DNA of 64,000 nucleotides from Phycisphaerales bacterium (GTDB lineage: Bacteria; Planctomycetota; Phycisphaerae; UBA1845; Fen-1342): the NCBI GenBank assembly GCA_016716475.1, contig JADJWG010000004.1, forward strand, positions 1-64,000, in the 5' to 3' direction. Below the pieces are notes generated by a model, which saw only the letters and a program-made list of their open reading frames with translations, searched no databases and was not told the origin of the DNA. Below, piece after piece: positions 34,782-43,961 of the stretch. The stretch's first letter is position 1. Each line of letters begins with the position of its first letter. The position numbers were made by a program, and so were the translations under genes.

Positions 34782-35495
34782 ATGGGCACCAAGCTGAGCG
34801 AATCGAAGGCGCTGCTTGTCCGTCGCTGGGGCGAGATGGGCGGCTACTGGGGGATTAACCGTACGATGGCGGAAATTCACGCGCTGCTCTTCGTGACCAG
34901 CCCGCCGCTCTGCACGGACGACATCATGCAGCAACTGCACGTTTCACGCGGTAACGCGAGCATGAATCTCCGGGCCCTGGTCGACTGGGGTCTCATTCAT
35001 CGGGTCCACAAGCTGGGCGACCGGAAGGAATACTTCCAGGCGGACACCGACGTCTGGCACATGTTCGAAACGATCATGCGCGAGCGGCGGCGGCGCGAGG
35101 TTGAGCCGATTATTGCCACGATCGACCGCTGCCGGGACATGGTGTCGGAGGTGGCTGCGGCCGAGGAGGAGGCCGCCGAATTCCGTCGCCGGATGGACGA
35201 GTTGCAGACATTTCTGAAAACGATGAGCTGGTTGTTTGACCTTGTGCTGCGGTTTGGGCGCGACGGCGTCGGACAACTCGCGGACCTGGTGGAGAACACG
35301 GCCGGAGCGCTTGCGGAGACGGGTGCGGCCGGAGATAAGAGCGCGGGGCTGGCGGCGCCCCCGGAACTGCGCGCTGCGGTCGGGAGCGGCTCAAACGGGC
35401 ACGAGCACCCGGCGCCTGCCGCGGAGAAGGCCGTCCGGACGGCCAAGTCCGTTGCGCGCAACCGACGCCCGTCGCGGAGCGGTCCGCGGGGCTGA
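34782..35495 (+). CDS. GbsR/MarR-family transcriptional regulator
   Basis: A 237-residue winged-helix DNA-binding protein of the GbsR type, first described for osmoprotectant (glycine betaine/choline) control. Residues ~12-100 carry the domain: RWGEMGGYWGINRTMAEIHALL, then TDDIMQQLHVSRGNASMNLRAL as the recognition helix pair and WGLIHRVHKLGDRKEYF as the wing. A coiled-coil helix follows (VSEVAAAEEEAAEFRRRMDE) and an Ala-rich tail of about 70 residues, longer than typical. ATG 34782 follows GGAG; ATG 34770 is less well placed. pyrE starts 43 bases downstream. Confidence 0.88.
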   Translation: MGTKLSESKALLVRRWGEMGGYWGINRTMAEIHALLFVTSPPLCTDDIMQQLHVSRGNASMNLRALVDWGLIHRVHKLGDRKEYFQADTDVWHMFETIMRERRRREVEPIIATIDRCRDMVSEVAAAEEEAAEFRRRMDELQTFLKTMSWLFDLVLRFGRDGVGQLADLVENTAGALAETGAAGDKSAGLAAPPELRAAVGSGSNGHEHPAPAAEKAVRTAKSVARNRRPSRSGPRG

Positions 35496-35538
35496 TGGCG
35501 AGGTCCGCGGTCTCAGTGTGAAAGAGAGAGAGTAAGCG

Positions 35539-36075
35539 ATGAACACTGGCGAACTGGCTCGGGCGCTGCGTGCGGCGGCGCTGCTCGAAGGCGACTTCAC
35601 GCTGCGCAGCGGGCGCAAGAGCAAGTACTACCTCGACAAATACCTGTTCGAGACGCAGCCGGCTCTGTTGCGGGCGCTGGCCGAGCGGTTTGCGGCGTAT
35701 GCCGGTGAAGGCGTGGACCGCATCGCCGGCGCGGAACTGGGGGGGATTGCACTCGCCGCCGCCACGTCACTGCAAACGGACAAGCCCTTTGTCATCGTGC
35801 GAAACTCGAAGAAGGCGGGCTATGGCACCGGCAAGCTGATCGAGGGGCGGTTGGAGCCGGGGGATCGGGTTCTGCTCGTGGAGGATATCGCGACGTCGGG
35901 GGGGCAGGCGATCGAGGCGTGCCGCACGCTGCAGGAGGCGGGCGCCGTGGTGACGGCCGTGGTGGTGACGATCGACCGGCAGGAAGGCGGGCGTGCAGCG
36001 ATCGAGGCCGCAGGGCTGCGTTTCGCGGCGCTGTTTACGTCGGCTGATCTGGGCATCGTGCGCGAGCCGGAATAG
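35539..36075 (+). CDS. pyrE: Orotate phosphoribosyltransferase
   Basis: Converts orotate and PRPP to orotidine 5'-phosphate in pyrimidine synthesis. The 178-residue product shows the early motif GDFTLRSGRKSKYYLDKY, RIAGAELGGIALAAA, the Lys-rich loop NSKKAGYGTGK and the PRPP-binding motif VLLVEDIATSGGQ. The length is slightly short for PyrE (about 180-210) but all motifs are present. A GAGAGA-type purine stretch precedes the start. It converges with the MFS gene. Confidence 0.95.
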   Translation: MNTGELARALRAAALLEGDFTLRSGRKSKYYLDKYLFETQPALLRALAERFAAYAGEGVDRIAGAELGGIALAAATSLQTDKPFVIVRNSKKAGYGTGKLIEGRLEPGDRVLLVEDIATSGGQAIEACRTLQEAGAVVTAVVVTIDRQEGGRAAIEAAGLRFAALFTSADLGIVREPE

Positions 36076-36110
36076 CGGCGCGCGTCTCGTGGTCGGGCCG
36101 CCGCGCAGGT

Positions 36111-37457
36111 CTACACGGCATTCACGGCCTGCGGCGCTGCGGGCTGGCGGAGCCGCCGTCCGGGGTAGAGCACCAGCAGAACGACCAGGCAAACCACCGC
36201 GATCCACATGGGGACGCTGAACAACCGCGTGTAATCCATACGGTCGTCGACCGTTGCCCAACGGCCTACGACGCTCGTGGCAAACCATGAACCGACGATG
36301 ATGCCGACACCGACGATCACGAGATTGAAGAGGTTTTGCGCACTGGCCCGGATGTCCGCTCGCGTCTCCTCGTCCACGACCATGAAGGCCACGAAGATGA
36401 AGCAGCCGAAGCATAACCCGTGCATCGCGACGCCCAGCAGTACGGCCGGCATGCTCGTCGAGAGGTGGGCAAAGATGAACATGCGGGCGGCATAGGCACC
36501 GATCCCGATGGCGAGCAGCGCCTTGCGAGACAGCTTCTTGGCCACGAGCGGGATGAGTGCAAGGACGAGGATTTCCGACATCTGGCCGATGGTCATCAAG
36601 CCCCCGCCCCCGGCACCCAGGACGGAATTGATCGTACGGGCGAAGGCGTCGGCGGTATCACTTTGCCGTTGCATGATGCTCAGGAACTCACTGGTGTGCA
36701 CGAAGTAGAACTGGTGAATGATGCTGATCGGCACGGCCAGCAGGAACAGCGTAAGCAGCGGCTGGAAGCGGATTTCGCGGACGGCGGCAAACGCGGCGTT
36801 GGACTCGCGCGCGCCGCGGCTGGGGGGGGTGTTCGGCAGCGTGAAGCAGTAGATGCCCATGATCAGGCCGAGCAGCGCACTGAGACGAAAGGCGTCCGCA
36901 CGCCCGGCGTTCTGTGCGTCTGCAACGACGGATTCGATCGCGCCCGCAGGGGTGTAGTAGACGAGCAGCCAATGCCCGACCGCTACACCGGCAATGATCC
37001 AACCAATGGTCCCCCAGAGTCGGACCGGTCCAAACTGCTTGTCACGATCGCTGAGATGGTGAAAGCAGAGGGAGTTGGTGAGTGCAATCGTGGGCGCGTA
37101 GACCAGGCCGTAGATCAGCGAAATAGCGAGAAAGGGCCAGAAGGTATCCGTCTTCGCCAGAATGAAAACGAGCGCCGCTCCCACGAGGTGGCTGAACCCG
37201 AGGAACTTTTCCGTCGCGAAGTGGCGGTCGGCAATCTGGCCTGCAATGAAGGGCCCGAAAATCGCCCCTACCGCGCCGGCCGCCAGGATGGCCCCGACCT
37301 GGTCGAGCGAAAAACGCACATGCCCCAACAGGTAGGGATACAGGATGGGGAGCCAGGCGCCCCAGATTGCGTATTGCAGGAACATCATGACGGAGAGTCG
37401 GAACAGCACGAAGCCCGAGGTTGTACCGGGTTGGGCGGACGCGGGCGATGCGGCCAT
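36111..37457 (-). CDS. Nucleoside:H+ symporter-like MFS transporter
   Basis: A 448-residue, roughly 12-helix MFS permease. The N-terminal helix with MMFLQYAIWGAWLPILYPYL and the GAIFGPFIAGQIADRHF loop are the signature of the nucleoside-symporter (NupG/XapB-like) subfamily; RLWGTIGWIIAG and LCFGCFIFVAFMVVDEET also fit. ATG 37457 follows GAGGAAA; the upstream ATG 37493 is less likely. Its position next to pyrE fits nucleobase or nucleoside salvage, but the substrate is inferred. Confidence 0.85.
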   Translation of the reverse strand: MAASPASAQPGTTSGFVLFRLSVMMFLQYAIWGAWLPILYPYLLGHVRFSLDQVGAILAAGAVGAIFGPFIAGQIADRHFATEKFLGFSHLVGAALVFILAKTDTFWPFLAISLIYGLVYAPTIALTNSLCFHHLSDRDKQFGPVRLWGTIGWIIAGVAVGHWLLVYYTPAGAIESVVADAQNAGRADAFRLSALLGLIMGIYCFTLPNTPPSRGARESNAAFAAVREIRFQPLLTLFLLAVPISIIHQFYFVHTSEFLSIMQRQSDTADAFARTINSVLGAGGGGLMTIGQMSEILVLALIPLVAKKLSRKALLAIGIGAYAARMFIFAHLSTSMPAVLLGVAMHGLCFGCFIFVAFMVVDEETRADIRASAQNLFNLVIVGVGIIVGSWFATSVVGRWATVDDRMDYTRLFSVPMWIAVVCLVVLLVLYPGRRLRQPAAPQAVNAV

Positions 37458-38256
37458 CGGCGGGTTTCCTCGTTCTGCGGACCGGAATTGCACCCGGCGT
37501 TACCCCGTCGGGTGGCGGCATGATACCGAGCCCCCTTGAGAGCGTCACGCCGGCCCGCGGACGACTGCCACACGGCGCGGCCAGCTTCCACGACGTCGCG
37601 GAATCCGCGCGCTATCATCGCTCGCATCGGTGCTGTCGGCCACGGCTTGGACGGCGGCCCCGATCCCTCGGCCTGGCTCATCGCCCGAAGGAGCCCTCGG
37701 GTGGTGGCACTGCCGCCGCCGGAACCCTGCGCGCCCCAGGCGTTTCCACGCCCGCGCGCGGCTGTTCCCTCTGGCTTCTTTGAGGCAGGTATGAGCGTAG
37801 CGTGTTCGCGTCCTCCATCGTGTCTGGGCAGCACTGGTACGCCGGCGGCGTCATCTCCGGTGGTGACGACCTCCGTCGAACTCCGCCCCTGCGCGCCACC
37901 GTGGCTGTGGCAGGTGTTTCTGCTGGTGGCGATCTCCAAATTGGCGTGGTGCCGGCGGGCTTTACTCCGGCCGGCCGAATGGTTTGGTCTCGCGGGTTTG
38001 GTGCCACCGGCTTACCCACCGCTCCGGCAGTGCGTCGGTATGATCGTGCGGGGGTACAAAGTGGGCTGCCCGATCGCAGTCGCGGATCCGTACCGCCACG
38101 GGCTGACCGCTCGGGTAGGGCTGCTCGTGAAAAGACTCGGGCCGCTCGGAGTACGAGATGCCGCCGTACGCTGTGAAGCTGCCCGCATGAAGTCTTGAAC
38201 TCAATACGCAATTCCCGCTCCCGCGCCAGCGGGTGGCGGGAACAAGGAGTGTCCGC
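37458..38256. other. Large intergenic region upstream of lipid operon
   Basis: About 800 bases between the MFS gene and the desaturase without a convincing gene. Open frames on both strands lack recognisable products. The best of them is listed separately (37791-38198) with low confidence. TATCAT at 37613-37618 and TATGAT near 38040 are possible -10 elements without good -35 partners. Confidence 0.45.
37791..38198 (+). CDS. Doubtful open reading frame, possible membrane protein
   Basis: A 135-residue reading frame with a GAGGCAGG site before its ATG and one hydrophobic stretch (PWLWQVFLLVAISKLAW). No family is recognised and other frames are open here too, so it may be non-coding. Confidence 0.3.
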   Translation: MSVACSRPPSCLGSTGTPAASSPVVTTSVELRPCAPPWLWQVFLLVAISKLAWCRRALLRPAEWFGLAGLVPPAYPPLRQCVGMIVRGYKVGCPIAVADPYRHGLTARVGLLVKRLGPLGVRDAAVRCEAARMKS

Positions 38257-39255
38257 TTGGCCCATGAACGCACTCGAGGCCCGCTTGATTTCCTGGTGAG
38301 CTGGTTTGACACGACGGCTCTCATGGCCGACGACCAGTCGGAGCGGGTGCAACGAATGAACTCGGTGCACTGTCTCCCGCTGCTGCTGCTGCATGCGGGC
38401 TGTTTCGCCCTTCCGCTGGTGGGCTTCAGTTGGACGGCGAGCGGTGTCGCCTTGGCGCTCTACTGGCTGCGCATGTTCGCCATCACGGGGTTCTACCACC
38501 GTTACTTCTCGCACCGGGCGTTTCAGACTTCCCGGCTCATGCAGTTCATCATCGCGGTGTGGGGCAATACGGCGGTACAGCGCGGGCCGCTCTGGTGGGC
38601 ATCCCATCACCGCCAGCATCATGCCCATTCGGACCGGCCGCCGGATGCGCACTCGCCGGTACAGTACGGATTCACCTGGGCGCACATGGGCTGGTTGACC
38701 GCCTCGGACAACCTCGTGACCAACAAGCGATTTGTCCGTGACCTGGCGCGCTACCCGGAGCTGCGCTTCCTCGACCGCTTCGAACTGCTCGTGCCGGTCC
38801 TGTTTGCCGGCGCGCTGTTCGGAGCCGGCGAGCTGCTGCGGGTTGGGATTCCCGGGCTGGGGACAAGTGGCTGGCAGATGCTGGTGTGGGGCTTCTTTGT
38901 CTCGACCGTTGTTTTATTCCACGGGACATGCCTGATCAATTCACTGGCGCACCGCATGGGGACACGGCGCTATGACACCCCGGATGACAGCCGGAACAGT
39001 CTGTTGCTCGCGCTGGTCACGATGGGGGAGGGCTGGCACAACAACCACCACCGTTATCCTTCCGCGGCGCGCCAGGGCTTCTACTGGTGGGAGATTGACA
39101 TCACTTACTACCTCCTTCGCGGCATGGAGCGCCTGGGCCTGATTTGGGATCTGCGACCGGTGCCCGCCAAGGTGCTGCACCGGCATGGCGATTCCGCGTC
39201 CCCGGGTGTGGCGGGCGTTGATCTGCGGGTTCCAGCGGTGGCGCCGGAGCGTTGA
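38257..39255 (+). CDS. Acyl-chain desaturase (membrane di-iron type)
   Basis: A 332-residue integral membrane desaturase that would introduce a cis double bond into acyl-CoA or acyl-lipid chains with O2 and an electron donor. The three histidine boxes are complete: HRYFSH (81-86), HHRQHH (117-122) and HNNHH (261-265). Hydrophobic segments flank them as in the delta-9 family. TTG 38257 is chosen because AAGGAG lies 7 nt upstream; a GTG at 38233 is in frame but lacks a ribosome site. It opens an operon: the next gene starts 3 bases after its stop. Confidence 0.93.
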   Translation: MAHERTRGPLDFLVSWFDTTALMADDQSERVQRMNSVHCLPLLLLHAGCFALPLVGFSWTASGVALALYWLRMFAITGFYHRYFSHRAFQTSRLMQFIIAVWGNTAVQRGPLWWASHHRQHHAHSDRPPDAHSPVQYGFTWAHMGWLTASDNLVTNKRFVRDLARYPELRFLDRFELLVPVLFAGALFGAGELLRVGIPGLGTSGWQMLVWGFFVSTVVLFHGTCLINSLAHRMGTRRYDTPDDSRNSLLLALVTMGEGWHNNHHRYPSAARQGFYWWEIDITYYLLRGMERLGLIWDLRPVPAKVLHRHGDSASPGVAGVDLRVPAVAPER

Positions 39256-39258
39256 CCT

Positions 39259-40512
39259 ATGCGGATCGCGGTGATCGGTACGGGAATCGCGGGGATGGTG
39301 GCGGCCTACAAGTTGTGCCGGGTGCACACGCTGAGCGTTTATGAAGCGGCCGATTGGATCGGTGGGCACACGCACACCATCCCGATTCCCGTGCGGGATG
39401 GCCCAATGCTGGCGGTTGATACCGGCTTCATTGTCTTCAACCACCGGACCTACCCGAACTTCTGCGCGCTCCTGGATGAGCTCGGCGTGGCGACTCAGCC
39501 GAGCGACATGAGCTTCAGTGTGCGCTGCGACCGTACGGGCGTGGAGTACAGCGGCAACAATCTGAACACCCTCTTCGCCCAGCGACGCAACCTGCTGCGC
39601 CCCGCACACTGGCGGATGCTGGTCGACATCGTGCGCTTTTATCGCGAGGCCCGCGAACTGCTGGCGTCGCCGGATGACACGATCACGCTGGGAAGCTACC
39701 TGCGGAGCCGGCGCTACTCGCGGGTGTTCATCGAGCAGCACCTCGTACCCGTGGGGGCCGCCATCTGGTCGGCGGATCCGGAGCAGTTTGAGGAGTTCCC
39801 GGCGCGCTACTTCGTCCAGTTCTGCCAGAACCACGGCATGCTCAATCTCTGGCGCCGGCCGTGCTGGCGCGTGGTGCAGGGGGGCTCCTGGCGCTACGTG
39901 GAACGTCTCACGGCGCCCTACCGTGATGCCATTCGGCTGCGGACACCGGTTGCCCGCGTGCAGCGTTTCCCTGACCATGTTGCAGTCACGCCGCGCGGTG
40001 CCCCGCCGGAGCTCTTTGATGCCGTCGTGTTGGCCACGCATAGCGATCAGGCCCTGGAGCTGCTGGCGGACGCGAGCGACGCAGAGTGTGCCATCCTGGG
40101 CGCGCTGCCCTACCAGGCCAATGATACGGTGCTGCACACCGACACGCGGCTGCTGCCGCGCCGCCGTCGGGCCTGGGCCAGTTGGAATTACCATGTGCCG
40201 TCTGTGCCGCAGCGGACCCCGACCCTCACCTACAACATGAACATGCTGCAAGCCCTGCCGGGTCCGACGACCTACTGCGTGACATTGAACGAGACAGATT
40301 CGATCGATCCGGCCACGATTCTGGGCCGCTACACCTACCACCATCCGCAGTACACGGTGGCCGCATTGGCAGCCCAGCGCCGCCACGCGGAGATCAATGG
40401 GGTGAATCGAACGTATTACTGCGGGGCATACTGGGGTTATGGCTTTCACGAGGATGGGGTCAAGAGTGCGCTGACCGTCTGCGCGGCGCTGACGCGGAGC
40501 CAGGCGGCATGA
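39259..40512 (+). CDS. FAD-dependent oxidoreductase, COG2907 type
   Basis: A 417-residue flavoprotein of the amine-oxidase fold. The N-terminus has the dinucleotide motif GTGIAGMVAAYKL (residues 7-19), then the FAD-contact WIGGHTHT and DTGFIVFNHRTYPNF, characteristic of COG2907 proteins; GAYWGYGFHEDGVKSAL ends the FAD site. In several bacteria this gene is neighboured by DUF1365 and a cyclopropane-synthase-like gene, as here. The substrate is likely an acyl chain of a membrane lipid, by inference. Its TGA is embedded in the ATGA overlap with the next gene. Confidence 0.9.
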   Translation: MRIAVIGTGIAGMVAAYKLCRVHTLSVYEAADWIGGHTHTIPIPVRDGPMLAVDTGFIVFNHRTYPNFCALLDELGVATQPSDMSFSVRCDRTGVEYSGNNLNTLFAQRRNLLRPAHWRMLVDIVRFYREARELLASPDDTITLGSYLRSRRYSRVFIEQHLVPVGAAIWSADPEQFEEFPARYFVQFCQNHGMLNLWRRPCWRVVQGGSWRYVERLTAPYRDAIRLRTPVARVQRFPDHVAVTPRGAPPELFDAVVLATHSDQALELLADASDAECAILGALPYQANDTVLHTDTRLLPRRRRAWASWNYHVPSVPQRTPTLTYNMNMLQALPGPTTYCVTLNETDSIDPATILGRYTYHHPQYTVAALAAQRRHAEINGVNRTYYCGAYWGYGFHEDGVKSALTVCAALTRSQAA

Positions 40513-41300
40513 TGAGCTGCATCTACGAAGGTCGGGTCCGCCACCGCCGATTCGCACCGGTTGCGAACCACTTCTCGTACGCGCTGTTCATGCTGTATCT
40601 CGACCTGGACGAGTTGCCGCGGGTATTCACCGGCCGCTGGTGCTGGTCGAACGAGGGGCGGGCTTTGGCCCGTTTCCGGCGCCGGGATCACCTGAAGGCG
40701 CTGCCGGGGCATCCGGACGTGCCGCTCGGTGAAGCCGTGCGTACGCTGGTACGGGAGCGCCTGGGGCGCAGGCCGTCCGGTCCGGTTCGCCTGCTCACGC
40801 ACCTTGAGTACTTTCGCTACCGATTCAACCCGGTGAGCTTCTACTACTGCTTTGATGCTGCCGCCGATGGAGTCGATGCGATTGTCGCCGAGATCAACAA
40901 TACCCCGTGGGGTGAGCAGCACTGCTACGTGCTGGATGCCCGGCGCGGCGTGTCGGCGACGGGCCAGCATCACTTTGAATTCGCGAAGGACTTCCACGTT
41001 TCGCCCTTCATGGGTATGAACATGGCGTACGGGTGGCACTTCACGCCCCCCGGACGGCAACTGGCCATTCACATGGACAATTTTGAAGCCGGCGACAAGG
41101 TCTTCGATGCCACCATGACCCTGCGCCGGACCGAAATCACGGGGGCGTCGCTGGCGCGCGTGCTCGCGCAGTATCCGGGGATGACGCTGAAGGTCATCAT
41201 GGCGATCCACTGGCAGGCCCTGCGGCTGTGGTGGAAACGCTGTCCCTACCATCCCCATCCACGTACCGTTGCGTCGAACCACGGAGGTGCGCAGGAATGA
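40509..41300 (+). CDS. DUF1365 family protein
   Basis: A 263-residue soluble protein with the DUF1365 opening IYEGRVRHRRFAPVANHFSYALFML (split over residues 4-28) and the conserved core LTHLEYFRYRFNPVSFYYCFD, EINNTPWGEQHCYVL, and FHVSPFMGMNMAYGWHF. The function is not known. It begins in a 4-base ATGA overlap with the FAD gene and ends in one with the methyltransferase gene, so the three are translationally coupled. Confidence 0.92.
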   Translation: MMSCIYEGRVRHRRFAPVANHFSYALFMLYLDLDELPRVFTGRWCWSNEGRALARFRRRDHLKALPGHPDVPLGEAVRTLVRERLGRRPSGPVRLLTHLEYFRYRFNPVSFYYCFDAAADGVDAIVAEINNTPWGEQHCYVLDARRGVSATGQHHFEFAKDFHVSPFMGMNMAYGWHFTPPGRQLAIHMDNFEAGDKVFDATMTLRRTEITGASLARVLAQYPGMTLKVIMAIHWQALRLWWKRCPYHPHPRTVASNHGGAQE

Positions 41301-42631
41301 TGCCGGAGCTGAGCAAGTCGTGGGAGCCGGGGGACCGGCCTGCCGGGGAAGCCCGGTCGACGTGGCTCGACGGCTGGGCGCGGGGCCAGGTGCGCCGCGC
41401 GCTCGCGTCACTCGACATGGGGCGAATCGTGTTGCGCGATGGTCGCAGTGCGGACGGATTCGGTCCCGCGGATGCGCCGCTCCGCGCAGTTGTCACCGTT
41501 CTGGCACCGGCCTTCTACCGCCGAGTCGTGCTCGGCGGCACACTCGGCGCTGGTGAAGCGTACATGGAGGGCTTGTGGCGCTGCGACGACCTGACTGCCC
41601 TGATGCGCATCCTGATCCGCGCGGAGACTGTGTTTGCGGAACTCAACCGGGGCGTCGCGCGGCTGGCTGCTCCGCTCCGCTGGCTCGGACATGCGCTGCG
41701 CCGGAACACCCGCGCCGGGAGCCGGCGGAACATTCACGCGCACTATGATCTCAGCAACGACTTCTATCGCCTCTGGCTCGACGAGACGCTGACCTACTCC
41801 GGCGGCGTGTTCGAGCGTCCGGAGGCGACGCTGGCCGAGGCGTCCGTCGCAAAGCTCGACCGCATCTGCCGCAAGCTGCAGCTTCGGCCGCTGGATCATG
41901 TGCTCGAAATCGGCACCGGGTGGGGTAGTTTCGCGCTGCACGCGGCCGGCCATTACGGCTGTCGAGTCACGACGACCACGATCTCGGAAGCGCAGTACGC
42001 ACTTGCGGCGGAGCGAATCGCCGCGGCGGGTTTGCAGGAGCGGATCACGCTGCTGCGCTCGGACTACCGCGACCTGCGCGGACGGTATGACAAGCTTGTG
42101 TCGATCGAAATGATCGAGGCGGTCGGGCACCAGTACTACGAGACGTTCTTTCGCCACTGCGCGCACCTGCTGAAGCCGGGTGGCGCAGCGCTGCTCCAGT
42201 TCATCAACATGGCCGACCGGTACTACGCGGTAAATCGCCACCGCGTCGATTTCATCAAGAAGCACATCTTCCCCGGAAGCTGTATTCCTTCACTCGGTGC
42301 GCTGCTCCAGGCGGCGACGCGCGGCGGCGACCTGCAGGTGTGGCATGTGGAGGACCTGACACCGCACTACGCCCGCACGCTTCGTTGCTGGTATGACCGC
42401 TTCCGGACCCGGCTCGAGGCCGTGCGGGCGCTGGGCTATTCGGAGGCGTTCATCCGTCGCTGGGAGTTCTACCTCTGCTACTGTGAGGCCGGCTTCCACG
42501 AGCGCTCGATCGGGAGCATGCAACTGCTGCTCCTGCGTCCGGGTTGTACCGTGACGCCGGTACTGGCACAGAACACGCACCTGCGCGGGGTGTGGGACGG
42601 CCGGGCGGAGACGGAGATCGTGGCCGGATGA
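41297..42631 (+). CDS. Cyclopropane-fatty-acyl-phospholipid synthase-family methyltransferase
   Basis: A 444-residue SAM-dependent enzyme that in the family adds a methylene or methyl to a double bond of membrane phospholipid acyl chains. An N-terminal domain (1-140) precedes the Rossmann domain with NIHAHYDLSNDFYRLWLDE, TYSGGVFE, the SAM loop EIGTGWGSFALHAA, YDKLVSIEMIEAVG and KKHIFPGSCIPS. It is longer than E. coli Cfa (382 residues). The start ATG 41297 overlaps the preceding TGA; AGGA is upstream. The product (cyclopropane, methyl or other) cannot be told. Confidence 0.93.
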   Translation: MMPELSKSWEPGDRPAGEARSTWLDGWARGQVRRALASLDMGRIVLRDGRSADGFGPADAPLRAVVTVLAPAFYRRVVLGGTLGAGEAYMEGLWRCDDLTALMRILIRAETVFAELNRGVARLAAPLRWLGHALRRNTRAGSRRNIHAHYDLSNDFYRLWLDETLTYSGGVFERPEATLAEASVAKLDRICRKLQLRPLDHVLEIGTGWGSFALHAAGHYGCRVTTTTISEAQYALAAERIAAAGLQERITLLRSDYRDLRGRYDKLVSIEMIEAVGHQYYETFFRHCAHLLKPGGAALLQFINMADRYYAVNRHRVDFIKKHIFPGSCIPSLGALLQAATRGGDLQVWHVEDLTPHYARTLRCWYDRFRTRLEAVRALGYSEAFIRRWEFYLCYCEAGFHERSIGSMQLLLLRPGCTVTPVLAQNTHLRGVWDGRAETEIVAG

Positions 42632-43179
42632 GGCGTACCGCTGTGAATCTTGTGCTGTACACGGCGGTATGGTGGTTCGCGGTTCTCGGGGCCGCGGCCG
42701 GGTCGGCGTGGCTCGGCGCCTGGGCGGCGCTGGTGGCTTTACTGGTACATGTAGCTCTTGCCACCGCGCGGGCGCGCGAGCTGGTGTTCGTGCTATTTGC
42801 GACACTCGCGGGCTGGGCCGTTGATTCCGGCCTGACCGCGCTGGGGCTGCTCGCGTTCCCGGCGTGGTCGGCATGGCTGGCGCCTCCTTGGATTGCCGGC
42901 TTGTGGCTGGCCTTTGCGACGACGCTGACGACGAGTCTGCGGATCGTACAACATCGGCTTGTCATCGCCGTGTTGCTGGGGGCCTGCGCGGGGCCGCTCG
43001 CCTATTACCTCGGGGTGCAGCTCGGTGCCGTGCGACTGCCGCAGCCGTTGCCGGCTTTCATGGCGCTCGCACTGGCGTGGGGCGTGATGTTGCCCTTGCT
43101 GGCGGTTGCGGCCCGCTACGCGGCTTCTCCACGGTCGTTCGCGTCACCGTCGGCCGTGGTCCATGGAGGCACAGCATGA
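42628..43179 (+). CDS. DUF2878 family membrane protein
   Basis: A 183-residue protein with about five or six hydrophobic helices and the DUF2878 features NLVLYTAVWWFAVLGAA and GWAVDSGLTALGLLAFP, then APPWIAGLWLAFATTL and ACAGPLAYYLGVQLGAV. Function unknown; in other bacteria it occurs beside DUF1365/FAD/methyltransferase genes, as here. ATGA overlaps join it to both neighbours. Confidence 0.9.
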   Translation: MRRTAVNLVLYTAVWWFAVLGAAAGSAWLGAWAALVALLVHVALATARARELVFVLFATLAGWAVDSGLTALGLLAFPAWSAWLAPPWIAGLWLAFATTLTTSLRIVQHRLVIAVLLGACAGPLAYYLGVQLGAVRLPQPLPAFMALALAWGVMLPLLAVAARYAASPRSFASPSAVVHGGTA

Positions 43180-43961
43180 ATCCCTGGCTGCTCGTGCTGA
43201 TCCTGTGGGGAGCGAGTGCGGCGTGGATGCTTGTACTCTGGTTCGTACAGCGGGCCCGGGGCAATGCGGGCATCGTCGATGTCGGCTGGGCACTCGGAAT
43301 CGGGGTGGCCGTGGGGATCGCCGCATGGTGCGCGCCGGGGGCAGCGGGATTGCGCATCCTGGTGGCCACGCTGACCGGCTTCTGGTCGCTACGGCTGGGA
43401 CTTTACCTGTGGCGGCGCATCACGCGCGAGCCGGAGGATGGCCGCTACCGGGAATTGCGTGAATGGGCGGGGGAGCGCGTGCAGGCGTGGTTATTCGTCT
43501 TCTACCAGATCCAGGCGAGTTGGATCGTGCTCTTTGCGCTGCCGCAGCTCATCGTCATGCAGGCGGCGCGCCCGCTCGGTTGGCGCGAAGCCCTCGCGGT
43601 GCTGATCTTCCTCGTGTCCGTGGTGGGCGAAGTCGTTGCGGATCGCCAGCTTGCGGCGTTTCGCCGAAATTCCGCCCATCGTGGCCGCACCTGCCGGGTC
43701 GGCTTGTGGCGCTACTCGCGGCATCCGAATTATTTCTTTGAGTGGCTGCATTGGTGGGCCTACTGTGTGCTTGCCATCAGCGTGCCGTGGGGCTGGCTGA
43801 CGCTGGTCGGCCCGGCTGCGATGCTTTTCCTGCTGCTCAAGGTCACGGGGGTGCCACCCACAGAACGGCAGGCGCTGCGCTCGCGTGGCGACGACTACCG
43901 TGCGTATCAGCGGACGACCAGCGTGTTCTTCCCGTGGCCGCCGCAGAAGGAGCCCGCATGA
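43176..43961 (+). CDS. DUF1295 family membrane protein (steroid-reductase-like)
   Basis: A 261-residue polytopic protein of the DUF1295 family, distantly related to steroid 5-alpha-reductases and isoprenylcysteine methyltransferases. Visible family marks are GNAGIVDVGWALGIG, then GFWSLRLGLYLWRRI, GRYRELREWAG and the C-terminal GLWRYSRHPNYFFEWLHWW with the NADP/SAM-type RHPNY motif. It may reduce a double bond in an acyl or isoprenoid chain; this is inference. It overlaps the next gene by ATGA. Confidence 0.9.
   Translation: MNPWLLVLILWGASAAWMLVLWFVQRARGNAGIVDVGWALGIGVAVGIAAWCAPGAAGLRILVATLTGFWSLRLGLYLWRRITREPEDGRYRELREWAGERVQAWLFVFYQIQASWIVLFALPQLIVMQAARPLGWREALAVLIFLVSVVGEVVADRQLAAFRRNSAHRGRTCRVGLWRYSRHPNYFFEWLHWWAYCVLAISVPWGWLTLVGPAAMLFLLLKVTGVPPTERQALRSRGDDYRAYQRTTSVFFPWPPQKEPA

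Noticed and set aside
36076..36110. Possible terminator between pyrE and the MFS gene
   Set aside because: Only a weak GCGGC/GCCGC pairing was found; not convincing.
37678..38685. 335-codon minus-strand frame in the gap before the desaturase
   Set aside because: Runs into the desaturase gene on the other strand; no motifs or ribosome site.
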